Shown here: one piece after another, positions 1 to 9,017 of the stretch
Layout of the letters: every line of letters starts with the position of its first letter
Numbering within the stretch: the stretch's first letter is position 1
Assembly: GCF_030264295.1 (NCBI RefSeq)
Contig: NZ_CP127173.1
Location: forward strand, 5,835,501-5,899,500
DNA from: Amycolatopsis nalaikhensis
GTDB lineage: Bacteria > Actinomycetota > Actinomycetes > Mycobacteriales > Pseudonocardiaceae
Length of the DNA stretch: 64,000 bases
Direction: 5' to 3'
Position numbers and translations under genes: made by a program
Notes under the pieces: model-generated
The model's input: only the letters and a program-made list of their open reading frames with translations
Told to the model about the DNA's origin: nothing
The model's database searches: none

Positions 1-418
1 TCTGGGCATCACGCCCGAGGCAGCGTCGACGTGGTTCCTGCCGCGGATCGTCGGCATCCCCACCGCGCTGGATCTCGTGTATTCCGCCGACGTCGTCAAC
101 GCCGACGAGGCGGCTGCTTGCGGCTTGGTGCGGTCGGTGCACGAGCCGGCCGACTTGCTTGCCGCGGCGCGGGAACTGGCAGATCGGTGGACGAAGGGGC
201 GGTCGGCTGTGAGCACGGCGCTCACCCGGCAGATGATGTACCGCAACGCCGCGCGGCCGCACCCCGCCGACGCGCACCGTGTCGACTCGCTCGCGATGTT
301 TTACACCAGCATCGGCGACGGCGCGGAGGGTGTCGCGGCGTTCCGCGAGAAACGAGACCCTGATTTTCGCGCGAGCGCGGCGAAAGACATGCCGCCGTTC
401 TACGAACAGTGGATCTGA
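1..418 (+). CDS. Enoyl-CoA hydratase/isomerase, C-terminal part
   Basis: The reading frame is open from base 2 and ends at TGA 416-418, so the gene starts before the window. The visible residues begin LGITPEAASTWFLPRIVG and continue through ADVVNADEAAACGLV, the typical crotonase second half in which the fold packs after the oxyanion-hole region. The family hydrates enoyl-CoA in beta-oxidation or isomerises the double bond. The catalytic glutamates lie mostly upstream and cannot be checked. It lies 90 bp before a Baeyer-Villiger monooxygenase on the same strand, which suggests a shared catabolic cluster. The family is clear; the substrate is not. Confidence 0.85.
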   Translation, partial: LGITPEAASTWFLPRIVGIPTALDLVYSADVVNADEAAACGLVRSVHEPADLLAAARELADRWTKGRSAVSTALTRQMMYRNAARPHPADAHRVDSLAMFYTSIGDGAEGVAAFREKRDPDFRASAAKDMPPFYEQWI

Positions 419-508
419 CCGACTCGTTTTCGGACAGTTGTGACCTGGCCGACAGTCTTACGTTCGTTCTCGCCTGGCGAAGGCGATCCACGGAACGAGG
501 AGTGTGCA

Positions 509-2152
509 ATGACGACAATGGAGTCTTCCGCCGACGCCCGGAGCGGGGACAAGCAGAGTGACGTTCTCGACGTGCTCGTGGTGGGTGGCGGGTTCTCCGG
601 CCTTTACCAGCTCGACCGCCTGCGGGACCTTGGCTTCGACGTCAAGGTCTGGGACGCCGCCGGCGGTCTGGGCGGGATCTGGTGGTGGAACTGCTACCCG
701 GGCGCCCGGACGGACACCGTCGGGCACATCTACCAGTTCTCCCACAAGGGCTTGTGGAAGGACTACGACTTCGGGGAGCGCTATCCCGACTTCGCCGGCG
801 TCCGCGACTACTTCGAGTACGTCGACCGGAAGCTGAACCTCACCAAGGACGTCGAATTCAACACCACCGCCGCGCAGGCACAGTGGGACGAGGACCGTCG
901 TGAGTGGACGGTGTTCTCCTCGGACGGCAAGGCGCAGAAGGCGCGGACCGTCCTGGTCGCGACCGGGTTCGGCGCCAAGCCGCTCTACCCGAACATCCCC
1001 GGAATCGATACCTTCGCCGGCGAATGCCACCACACGGCGCGGTGGCCGCAGGGCGGGCTCGACATGACCGGCAAGCGCGTGGTGATCATCGGGACGGGCG
1101 CCAGCGGAGTGCAGGTCGTGCAGGAAGCCGCCCGCGACGCCGCGCAGGTCACCGTCTTCCAGCGCACGCCGAACCTCGCGTTGCCGATGCGGCAGCGCAA
1201 GCTCGACGGCGCCGAGAACGACATGGTGCGCACCGACCTGCCGGGGCGGTTCGACGCGCGATACAAGGCCTTCGCGGGCTTCGACTTCGACTTCATGCCC
1301 GAGAACGCCGCCGACGCGACTGACGCCGAGCGCCGCGCGACCTACGAGCGGTTCTGGGCCGACGGCGGGTTCCCGCTCTGGCTGGGCATGTACCAAGACC
1401 TGCTCGCCGACGAGGAGGCGAACCGCACTTTCTACGACTTCTGGCGCGAGAAGGTCCACGAGCGCGTGCAGGACCCGGCGACCGCCGAGCTACTGGCGCC
1501 CACGCTGCCGCCGCACCCCTTCGGCGTCAAGCGGCCCGCCCTGGAGCAGAACTACTTCGACGTGTTCAACCAGGACAACGTGCACCTGATCGACCAGAAC
1601 GACGAACCGGTCCTCGAGATCACTCCGAGCGGGGTGGTGACGAAGAACGGCCTGATCGAGTGCGACGTCATCGTGCTGGCGACCGGGTTCGACAACAACC
1701 GCGGCGGCATCCTCGCCATCGACATCCAGGGCGTCGACGGCGAGCGGCTGCAGGACAAGTGGGCGAACCGCGTCGACACGTTCATGGGCCTGTCGACGAG
1801 CGGCTTCCCGAACATGCTGTTCCTCTACGGCCCGCAGAGCCCGTCCGGCTTCTGCAACGGCCCGACGTCGGCGGAGTACCAGGGCGACATGGTGGTCGAG
1901 TTCCTCGAACACGTCCGCGCCGGCGGCCACACCCGGTTCGAGTCGGCAAGCCCCGCCGAGAAGGAGTGGACCGCGCACGTCGACGAGCTGTTCGAGGGCT
2001 CGCTGTTCACCAAGGCGCGCTCCTGGTACTGGGGCGCGAACGTCCCGGGCAAGCCGGCGCAGATGCTGAACTACTCCGGCGGCGTCCCGGCCTACTTCGG
2101 CAAGTGGGACGAGGTCAAGGCGGGCGGTTACGCCGAGTTCGACCTCAGTTGA
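509..2152 (+). CDS. Baeyer-Villiger monooxygenase (flavin-containing)
   Basis: A 547-residue protein. An N-terminal FAD motif GGGFSG is at about residues 26-31, a second nucleotide motif GTGASG (for NADPH) at about 195-200, and between them FAGECHHTARW, which fits the Baeyer-Villiger fingerprint FxGxxxHxxxW. These enzymes insert one oxygen beside a ketone carbonyl to give an ester or lactone. The ATG at 509 follows AACGAGGAG; an upstream in-frame start at 440 has no good ribosome site. The downstream genes (alcohol and aldehyde dehydrogenases, CoA-transferase, glutaryl-CoA dehydrogenase-like enzyme) suit a cyclic-ketone substrate. Length is normal for the cyclohexanone/cyclopentanone monooxygenase type, and a strong terminator follows. 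Confidence 0.9.
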   Translation: MTTMESSADARSGDKQSDVLDVLVVGGGFSGLYQLDRLRDLGFDVKVWDAAGGLGGIWWWNCYPGARTDTVGHIYQFSHKGLWKDYDFGERYPDFAGVRDYFEYVDRKLNLTKDVEFNTTAAQAQWDEDRREWTVFSSDGKAQKARTVLVATGFGAKPLYPNIPGIDTFAGECHHTARWPQGGLDMTGKRVVIIGTGASGVQVVQEAARDAAQVTVFQRTPNLALPMRQRKLDGAENDMVRTDLPGRFDARYKAFAGFDFDFMPENAADATDAERRATYERFWADGGFPLWLGMYQDLLADEEANRTFYDFWREKVHERVQDPATAELLAPTLPPHPFGVKRPALEQNYFDVFNQDNVHLIDQNDEPVLEITPSGVVTKNGLIECDVIVLATGFDNNRGGILAIDIQGVDGERLQDKWANRVDTFMGLSTSGFPNMLFLYGPQSPSGFCNGPTSAEYQGDMVVEFLEHVRAGGHTRFESASPAEKEWTAHVDELFEGSLFTKARSWYWGANVPGKPAQMLNYSGGVPAYFGKWDEVKAGGYAEFDLS

Positions 2153-2162
2153 CGATGACCGC

Positions 2163-2197
2163 AAAGCGGGCCGGACGCGAGGTGTCCGGCCCGCTTT
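2163..2197 (+). terminator. Hairpin terminator after the monooxygenase
   Basis: A perfect 14-bp stem (AAAGCGGGCCGGAC with its complement) has a 7-nt loop and lies 11 bp after the stop codon. It sits between convergent genes and probably works in both directions. Confidence 0.85.
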
Positions 2198-2203
2198 GTC
2201 GTG

Positions 2204-3327
2204 TCAGGAGTGAAAATCGTCGAGGTGCCGGGCGAGAACATCGTCACCGAAGTCGCCTTCGGGGTCACACCGGACGGTGTGGATGTGGTTGACGTCGCGC
2301 TGGGTGTTGTCGTACTCGGCTGGCAGCCGAGGTCCCAGAAGCCGATAGTAGTGCGGCTGGCCGCGTTCCACGCCGCCTGCCCACGCGAAATGGACGTCGT
2401 TCAGCTTGTCACCGGCGAACTTTTCGGCTTCCTGTTCGGCGAGTTTCTCCGGGATGCGGTCGAGGAACACGTGCAGCACGGCGCGCAGCAGTTCTTGCTG
2501 GTCCGTGGTCAGCTCGGCGCCCGATACACCTTTGGTGCCGTCGTCAGCCGGACGTGCTCGCGGTGTTCCGGCCGTACACCGGCCTTCTCTTCGGCGCCGG
2601 AGTGCATCGCTTCGACGCGGTCGCGCAGCCGCGGCTCGGTGAACCGCGCTCGCCAGACCTCCGAGAGCGGCATGACGAGGTCGCCGTCGCCGATGCGGGG
2701 CCGGTTGCCGCCGACGATGTCGACCGGTGCGACCGGAGAGATCACGCCGCGGTCGGACTGCCCGTCGTCCAGCGAACGGACGACTTCACGGGCCAGGTCC
2801 TCGTTCGCGCCGAGCGGGCGCAGGAGGTGGCCGCCGAGGAGCGGGGACTCCGCAGGGTCGGCGCCGAGGAACGCGGGGGAGCTGGCCTGGACCCGGCCGT
2901 CGAGGACGAGGTGCTGGACGGAGACGTGGTGCCCGCCGAAGAGCCAGGACCACGGGCCGCCGAGCGTCGGCTCGCCGAAGACCCTCAGCCAGTACAGCTG
3001 GGGGTCGCGGCCGCGTTCACGGCCCCAGTCGACCTGCCAGATTTTCACCTGGTCCAGGATGTTCTCCAGGCCCATGATCGTCGAGGCCGTCACGTACCCG
3101 GCTCGGGACAGGCCGGTGGCCACGAACTGCATGGCCCGGCTCTGCTGGGCTGGGCGCATCGCCAGAAGCGGCAGGCCGCCGTGGTCGGTGGGGGTGTAGA
3201 ACCAGCGGTGGCGTTCTTCGTCCGACGGCCACGGCCGCAGGGCCGCGGCGCGCTGGGTGTCGTCGAGGGAGTCGAGCCAGGCGTTGGCGGCGTCGACCAT
3301 TCGCCGGGCCGGATCGGTGTGGGTCAT
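2204..3327 (-). pseudogene. DUF3500 family protein, frameshifted
   Basis: Two frames join into one protein of about 375 residues. The first part runs from MTHTDPARRMVDAANAWLDS to about base 2535; the second (GVSGAELTTDQQELLRA onward) contains DNTQRDVNHIHTV and ends DDVLARHLDDFHS, which is typical of DUF3500. A single-base shift near 2530-2545 separates them. The ATG at 3327 is preferred because AGGAG lies six bases upstream; the ATG at 3333 touches it. It follows the CoxE-like gene directly. DUF3500 proteins have no settled role but often carry an HxH-rich C-terminal part, as here. The shift may be real or a sequencing error. Confidence 0.75.
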
Positions 3328-3329
3328 GG

Positions 3330-4490
3330 TCATCTCCTGATCGGTTTGGTGCGCCGGCCGGTGAGCCCGCCCAGGGCGGCGCAGAGGTCGTCGAGGCTGG
3401 CGAGGTTGTGCCCCGGCAGGAACACGTCTACGTGCGGGAGCGTGGCGGCCATGGCGCGTTGCACCGGGCGATAGCGGCTGTCGCCTTTGAGCGGGTTGAG
3501 CCACAGCACCTGGTGGGCGATGCCCTGCACGGTCTGCATGGCTTCGCCGAGCAGCTCCGGCTCGTCGCGGTCCAGCCCGTCCGAGCACACGATCACCACC
3601 GCGCCCCGGAGGGCCCGGTGCCCGCCGTAATGGCTGACGAGCGAGCCGAAGGACGTTCCCAGCCGGGTTCCGCCGACCCAGTCGCCGACCGCGCGCGTCG
3701 TGCTGGAGGACGGCATCCGGGGAAGGGCGCCGTAGCGCGTCGGTGACACGGGTGAGCCCGACACCCGTCGTGAAGATCTCCACCCGGTGTCCTGCGTGGT
3801 GCAATGCGTGCGCGAATCGCAGCAACGCTAGCGCGTGCGGGCCATCGAGCCGGAAACGTCGATCACCAGCGTCAGTGTCCGCTCGCGGTCGGGGCTTCGG
3901 CGACGGGCGATGCGGATCGGCTCGCCGTCGGTGCGCAGGGCAGCTCGCAGCGAGCCGCGGGCGTCCAGGCGGTGTCCGTGGCCCGAGGGCTCGGTGCTGC
4001 GGCTGCGCCGGCGGGGCAGGTCGGCGTCCAGCCCGCGGATGAGAGCTGCGGCGCGGCGGCGGTCGGCGGGGTCCATCGCGGCGAAGGACTTGGACTTGAG
4101 CACCTGGGCGTCGCTCGGGGTGAGGCGGGCGTCATCAGCGCGGTCTTCGGGCTCCGAAGGACGTGCGCTCGGTGTTCCCGCGCTTGGCTGCTCGGTGTCC
4201 AGCTCCGACGGTGGTGGCGCGCTCGGCACCGGCACCGCGACTCTGGTGTCGTCGCCGGCGGGAAGGGAGTACGCCCGGAAGGCCGCGTCGTAGCAGGCGA
4301 AGTGCCGGCGTTCTCCGGCGAGGACCACGCGGCCGGCCCAGTAGAGGTCGCGCAGCCCGACTCGTCCGAGCTGGTGCAGGGCGGTGTAGAAGGCAGTCGT
4401 CTGCTCGGGGCTGGTCGGTACTCCGCGGCGGCGGAGCGCTTCGTCGAACCCGACGCAGGTACCCCCGGTGATCTCCAGCGGGCCGGTCAC
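3330..4490 (-). pseudogene. coxE: CoxE-like VWA-domain protein, two frameshifts
   Basis: The N-terminal part begins at GTG 4490 and reaches LTLVIDVSGSMA, the MIDAS metal-binding motif of VWA domains. The frame then shifts near 3826 to continue as ALLRFAHALHHAGHRVEIFT, and again near 3700 to continue as GDWVGGTRLGTSFG and VVIVCSDGLDR, ending at 3330. Together these make a full VWA_CoxE protein of about 385 residues. CoxE works with the MoxR-type ATPase CoxD in maturation of molybdenum hydroxylases. Its start overlaps the CoxD stop by four bases (GTGA), so the two are translationally coupled. As read, no full-length product is possible. Confidence 0.8.
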
Positions 4491-5350
4491 GGCAGCGTCG
4501 GCGCCAGGTCGTCGAGGTGCTCAGCGACGAGCTGCTGGTCGCCGATGTCCTTGACCAGCGCACTGAGCGTGGCCTCGGCGTCGGCACGCGACAAGGTCGC
4601 GGAACCGAGCATGGTCAGGGCACCCGCCCAGTCGATCGTCTCGCCGACACCGGGCGCATTGCCGAGTGCGAGGGCGCGGATGCGTTGGACGGTGTCGACG
4701 ACCTGCTTGGCGAGTGCAGGCGGGACGTGCGGTGTGCGCACGCGCAGGATCGCGAACTCGCGCTCGGCGTCCGGGTGGCCGACCCAGTGGAACAGGCAGC
4801 GGCGCCGCAGCGCGGTGTGCAGGTCGCGGGTGCGACTGGAGGTGAGCACGACCAACGGCGGCGCCGGAGCGGCGATCCGGCCGACTTCGGGGATGGTGAC
4901 CGCGAAGTCGCTGAGCAGCTCCAGGAGGAAAGCTTCGAATTTGTCGTCGGCTCGGTCGATCTCGTCGATGAGCAGCACCGCGCGGTCGCCGGCTTCGAGC
5001 GCGGTGAGCAGCGGGCGGGCCAGCAGTTAGTCGCGGGTGAACCCGTCCGCCGAGGACATTCGGTCGCCGGCCCGCATGTCGAGCAGCTGGCGGGCGTAGT
5101 GCCAGTCGTAAAGGGCCTGGGAGGCCTCGATGCCCTCGTAGCACTGCAGCCGCACGAGGTCGCGGTCCAGCAGTTCGGCGAGTGCTTTGGCGACCTCGGT
5201 CTTGCCCACGCCTTTGGCACCTTCCAGCAGCAGCGGGCGGTTCAGCCCGAGGGCGAGGAAGGCCGCCATGACCAGTGGCTTGTCGGCGAGATAGCCGACC
5301 CGGCCCAGGCCCTCGGCGAGCTCGGCGGGCGAGCGATACGAGTGCGGCAC
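4487..5350 (-). pseudogene. coxD: CoxD/MoxR-type AAA+ ATPase with one in-frame stop
   Basis: Starts at GTG 5350 behind GGAGG. It shows Walker A (EGAKGVGKTE), Walker B (VLLIDEIDRAD) and sensor region VVLTSSRTRDL, the MoxR pattern. A TAA codon at 5027-5029 interrupts the frame between SADGFTRD and LLARPLLTALEAGD; relatives carry an aromatic residue there, so a single TAC- or TTC-type codon has become TAA. Everything else is intact. MoxR ATPases remodel or load metal centres together with VWA partners, here the adjoining CoxE. Truncation before Walker B would abolish ATPase function unless the stop is a base-call error. Confidence 0.85.
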
Positions 5351-5429
5351 GATTCCTCCACGGAAAGTTGATGCGGCCCGGCCCTTGACCCCGCCCGGGC
5401 TGCCGGGGCCGGGCCGGGTCATGGTGCGA

Positions 5430-6838
5430 TCACGACGTCCGCGATCGCGTGTTCCGGACGAGGTCGACGATGTCCGAGGGCCGCACGGGCAGCTGCGTCA
5501 CGCGCATCCCGTACTCGCGCAGCGCATCGTCGATCGCGGCCGACACCACCGACGGGGTGACCGTCCGGCCGCCCTCGCCACCGCCCTTGATGCCGTATTC
5601 GGTGTAGGACGAGGGCGTCTCGACGTGCCTGATCCGGAACGGCGGAACCTCGTTCGCGGTCGGCACGAGGTAGTCCAGGACCGTCGCGAACTGAACTGGC
5701 CGTCCTCGTCGTAGGCGAGCTCCTCGTACAGCGTCGAGCCGAGGCCCTGGGCCGAGCCGCCGGTGACGTGCCCGCCGAGGCTCTTCGGGTTGACCACGGT
5801 TCCGGCGTCGTGGACCGCGACGTAGTCGAGGAAGGACGTCTGCCCGGTGTCCGGGTCGACCTCCACGACCGCGATGTGGCAGGCGTGGCCCATGATCGGG
5901 TAGAAGACTCCAAGGTCGGACCGGTCGGGTGAGGGCAAGGTCGTGTACGGGTGGTCGTAGGTGTGGCTCTCCTCCAGACCGCTCTGCATGCCCGGGGGGC
6001 GGGTTGAGCGCGAAGAAGTGCGCCGAGGCTGCGAGGTCGGCGATGCCGAGCGACCGCTCCGGCGCGCCGACGACCTGGACGCAGGCATCGACTAGTTCGA
6101 GATCCTCCGGTGCCACTTCGAGGGTGTGCGCGGCGAGGTCGATCAGCTTCTTCTTGAGCTTGCGCGAGACTCCGCGGACAGCGCCGGCGACCATGACGGT
6201 GAACCGGCTGCCACCCGGGCCGGTGCCGGGCAGGGCCCGGGAGGTGTCGGCGTAGGAGACGTTGACCGATTCCGGTTCGATGCCGGTCTCTTCGGCCATC
6301 ACCGTGGTCGCCACGGTTTCGGGGCTGTTGCCCCACATGGCCTGGCAGTGCAGCAGCAGCTGGAACGACCCCGTCGGGTCGATGGTGATGGTGGCGCTCT
6401 CGGGGCTGCAGGTGATCGGGAAGGCGGGTTCGTCGAACCAGAACCATAATTCGGTGGAGGAGAACGCCGACCGCTCTTGTGTGGTGGCGATCCCGATGCC
6501 GAGGTAACGGCCTTCCTCCCGCAGCCGCGCCTTGTCCTTCCGCCAATGCCCGATGTCGATCATTGACAGCGCCTTGTCGAGGACGGCGGGGTAGTTGCCG
6601 CTGTCGTAGCCGTTGCCGCCGGGGATCTTGTACGGGAACTCCTCGGGCAGGATGAAGTTGCGCCGCCGGATCTCTTTCGGTGCGAGCCCGAGCTTCTCGG
6701 CGCCTTGCTCGACGAGGCGTTCCAGGACCCAGTTGTGCACTTCGGAGTCGAACCCGCGGTAGGCGCCTTGCTGGCACCTGTTGGTCAGCGCGGCGCGCAG
6801 TTTGTAGCGCAGGAAATGCGAGCGGCGGCAGCCGATCT
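5430..6838 (-). pseudogene. Molybdenum hydroxylase large subunit (CoxL/XdhA type), truncated and frameshifted
   Basis: This is the C-terminal two-thirds of an aldehyde-oxidase-type molybdopterin subunit. Recognisable stretches are LTNRCQQGAYRGFDSEV, YDSGNYPAVLDKALSMI, IPESVNVSYADTS-like GIEPESVNVSYADTS, VHDAGTVVNPKSLGGHV and YGIKGGGEGG. The reading frame changes near 5990 and returns near 5700. The active-site loop reads AYRGFDS, unlike the AYxCSFR loop of true CO dehydrogenase, so another substrate (a heterocycle or aldehyde) is likelier. The first roughly 400 residues are missing: at about 6812-6838 the sequence switches to an opposite-strand monooxygenase. CoxD, CoxE and CoxG accessory genes flank it; no medium or small subunit is present. 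Confidence 0.85.
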
Positions 6839-7208
6839 TGCACCGGCCGTCGCCGAGGTCATCACCCGCACCGAGCAGCCCTACGTCCAGGTCGTTTGCG
6901 ACACCCGAATCCCCGGCATGGCCGAAGGCCGGGTCGCGATCATCGGTGACGCCGCGTTCGCGGCCTGCCCGCACGCCGCCGCGGGGACCGCGAAGGCCGC
7001 GGACGACGTCTGGCAGCTCTACGAGCACCTCGGTGCCGGCGGTGGTGGCATCGCCGACACCCTCAAGCGCTGGGAGCCCGGCCAGCTCGAGCTCGGCAAC
7101 CAGCTGATCGACCGGGTCGCCGCGATGGGCGCGCGCTCGCAGTTCAGCAACACCTGGGTCCCCGGGGACCCGGATCTCCGTTTCGGCCTTTACGCGCCGG
7201 GTAAGTAA
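6833..7208 (+). pseudogene. FAD-dependent aromatic hydroxylase, C-terminal fragment
   Basis: From the junction the frame reads ADLAPAVAEVITRTEQPY and RVAIIGDAAFAACPHAAAG, the GDAA flavin motif of class A monooxygenases, then AADDVWQLYEHL and a C-terminal FGLYAPGK. The pattern resembles 2,6-dihydroxypyridine 3-hydroxylase relatives. The N-terminal FAD-binding half is missing; the upstream bases belong to the opposite-strand molybdenum hydroxylase. An open frame extends upstream through the junction, but those residues are a shadow of that gene. It ends 27 bp before the next dehydrogenase start. No function is expected without the N-terminal GxGxxG domain. Confidence 0.8.
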
Positions 7209-7235
7209 TCACCGCTCAGACAAAGGAGTTTGACC

Positions 7236-8271
7236 ATGAAGGCCCTCGTCTACGACGGACCCGGCAACATCGAGTACCGCGAGCACCCGATGCCCACCTT
7301 GCATGACGACACCGACATCGTCATGCGCATCGCGCAGTCCACGATCTGCGGCACCGACGCGCACATCATCAAGTGCGGCGTTCCCACGGTGCAGCCCGGC
7401 ACCGTGCTCGGGCACGAAGCCACCGGCATCGTCACCGAGGTCGGCGGCTCGGTGAAGAACGTCAAGCCCGGCGACCGCATCCTCGCCGTCTGCGTCAGCG
7501 CGTGCGGCTACTGCCGCTTCTGCACCTCCGGACTCTACGGGCAGTGCCTGAACGGTGGCTGGGCCCTGGGCAACACCCTCGACGGCGTCCAGGCCGAATA
7601 CGCGCGGATCCCGTTCGCCCGCAACAGCGTCTACAAGATCCCCGACAACCTGACCGACGAGCAGGTGCTGTTCCTGACCGACATCCTCGCCACCGGCTAC
7701 GAGGTCGGCGTCCTCAACGGACGCGTCCAGCCCGGCGACACCGTCGTGATCGTCGGCGCCGGCCCCGTCGGCCTCTCGGCGACCCTCACTGTGCAGCTGT
7801 TCTCGCCGCGCAACATCGTCGTGGTCGACCGCGTCGCCGGGCGCCGCGAGACCGCGCTCAAGCTCGGCGCAACCCACGCCGTGGACGAGCACGAGGTGCA
7901 CGCCGTCGTCGACCAGCTTACCGACAGGCTCGGCGCCGACGTCACGATCGAGGCCGTCGGCTTCCTGGACGCCTCCGAGTTGACCGCGGACCTCGTCCGC
8001 TCCGGTGGACGCATCGCCAACATCGGCGTCCACGAGGGGACCAGCGACCCTGCACCTGGAGAAGCTGTGGGCCAAGCAGGTCACCATCACCACCGGCATC
8101 CCGTCCGGGTTGACCATCTCGCAGCTGATGAACTCCATCGCCACGGGCGCGCTGGACGCCACCCAGATGATCACCCACCGGATGCCCCTCGACGAGACCG
8201 AGGCCGGGTACGACACCTTCCTGCGCTCCGCGGAAACCGGGGCCCTGAAGGTCGTCCTGACGAACGCGTGA
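7236..8271 (+). pseudogene. Zinc-dependent alcohol dehydrogenase, one frameshift
   Basis: ATG 7236 follows AAAGGAG with a 7-base gap. Features of the medium-chain dehydrogenase family are present: CGTDAHI (catalytic zinc Cys), GHEATGIV (zinc His-Glu), a structural zinc lobe with CGYCRFC, and the NAD motif VGAGPVG. Near 8040 one extra base shifts the frame; translation resumes correctly as LHLEKLWAKQVTITTGIPSG to the stop at 8271, giving about 345 residues if corrected. The closest general type is a 2,3-butanediol/secondary alcohol dehydrogenase-like protein. It directly precedes the CoxG-like gene, 16 bp away, suggesting co-transcription. Confidence 0.85.
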
Positions 8272-8287
8272 GTTCCGGGAGAACGCC

Positions 8288-8903
8288 ATGAAGCTGACGA
8301 ACTCATTCACCATCGCGGCGCCCATCGACGAGGCATGGGCGGCGATGAACGACCCGGAGGCGGTCGCGCCGTGCTTTCCCGGTGCCGCGCTCACCGAGTA
8401 CACCGGAGATTCGTTCTCCGGCACCGTACGGGTGAAGCTCGGCCCGATCGCGCTGAGCTATAAGGGCACCGGCACCTACGTCGAGCGCGATGAGGCCGCC
8501 CACCGTGTCGTCATCACGCCTCCGGCCGCGACTCGCGTGGCAACGGCACAGCCAAGGCCGTGGTGACGGGCACGATGGTGGCCGACGGGCCGGACAAGAC
8601 CGAGGTCACGATGGCCACCGACCTGACCATCACCGGCAAGCCGACGCAGTTCGGCCGCGGAGTGATCGCGGACGTCGCCGACAAGATCGTCGGCCGTTCG
8701 CCGGCTGCCTCTCCGACCGGCTCGGCCGAAGCGAGGACAACTCGTCCGAAGCGCCAGCTGCAGCACCATCAGCGCAGGCGACCGCGATCGACCTGCTCGA
8801 CACGGCCGGGGCTCCGGTGGTGAAGCGACTGGCTCCGGCCGCGGGCGTTCTCGTCGCGCTGCTCGCCGTTCTGGTGGTGGTGAAGCGACGCCGTGAAGTG
8901 TGA
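8288..8903 (+). pseudogene. coxG: CoxG-like SRPBCC protein, two frameshifts
   Basis: The first part, MKLTNSFTIAAPIDEAWAAM and CFPGAALTEYTGD, is typical of the carbon monoxide dehydrogenase subunit G (SRPBCC fold) family. The frame changes near 8520, continuing as TEVTMATDLTITGKPTQFG, and again near 8695, continuing as AGCLSDRLGRSED. The end has a single hydrophobic helix (AGVLVALLAVLVVVKRRR), the C-terminal membrane anchor seen in CoxG. These proteins help anchor or mature molybdenum hydroxylases. As written, the product would stop after 92 residues. Its place with CoxD, CoxE and the large subunit supports a common accessory role. Confidence 0.8.
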
Positions 8904-9017
8904 CGTTGGGTGACTGGCGGGACTGGTTCGTTTTGGGACAGTAGCTGCGAGCGGTGCTCTGATTGACTCGGTCAACTACGATTGACCTGGCCTTCGTCAA
9001 CGGTGAAGGAGGCGTCC
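8904..9017. promoter_or_regulatory. Leader region of the Fis-type regulator
   Basis: A short intergenic stretch holding an AAGGAGG ribosome site (9006-9012) ahead of ATG 9018. No clear promoter box or operator stood out. Confidence 0.4.

Noticed and set aside
458..1459. Long minus-strand frame opposite the monooxygenase
   Set aside because: A GC-driven shadow frame with valine- and arginine-rich content and no domain.
5430..6838. Calling the molybdenum hydroxylase a CO dehydrogenase
   Set aside because: The active-site loop reads AYRGFDS, not AYxCSFR, so carbon monoxide is unlikely as substrate despite CoxD, CoxE and CoxG neighbours.
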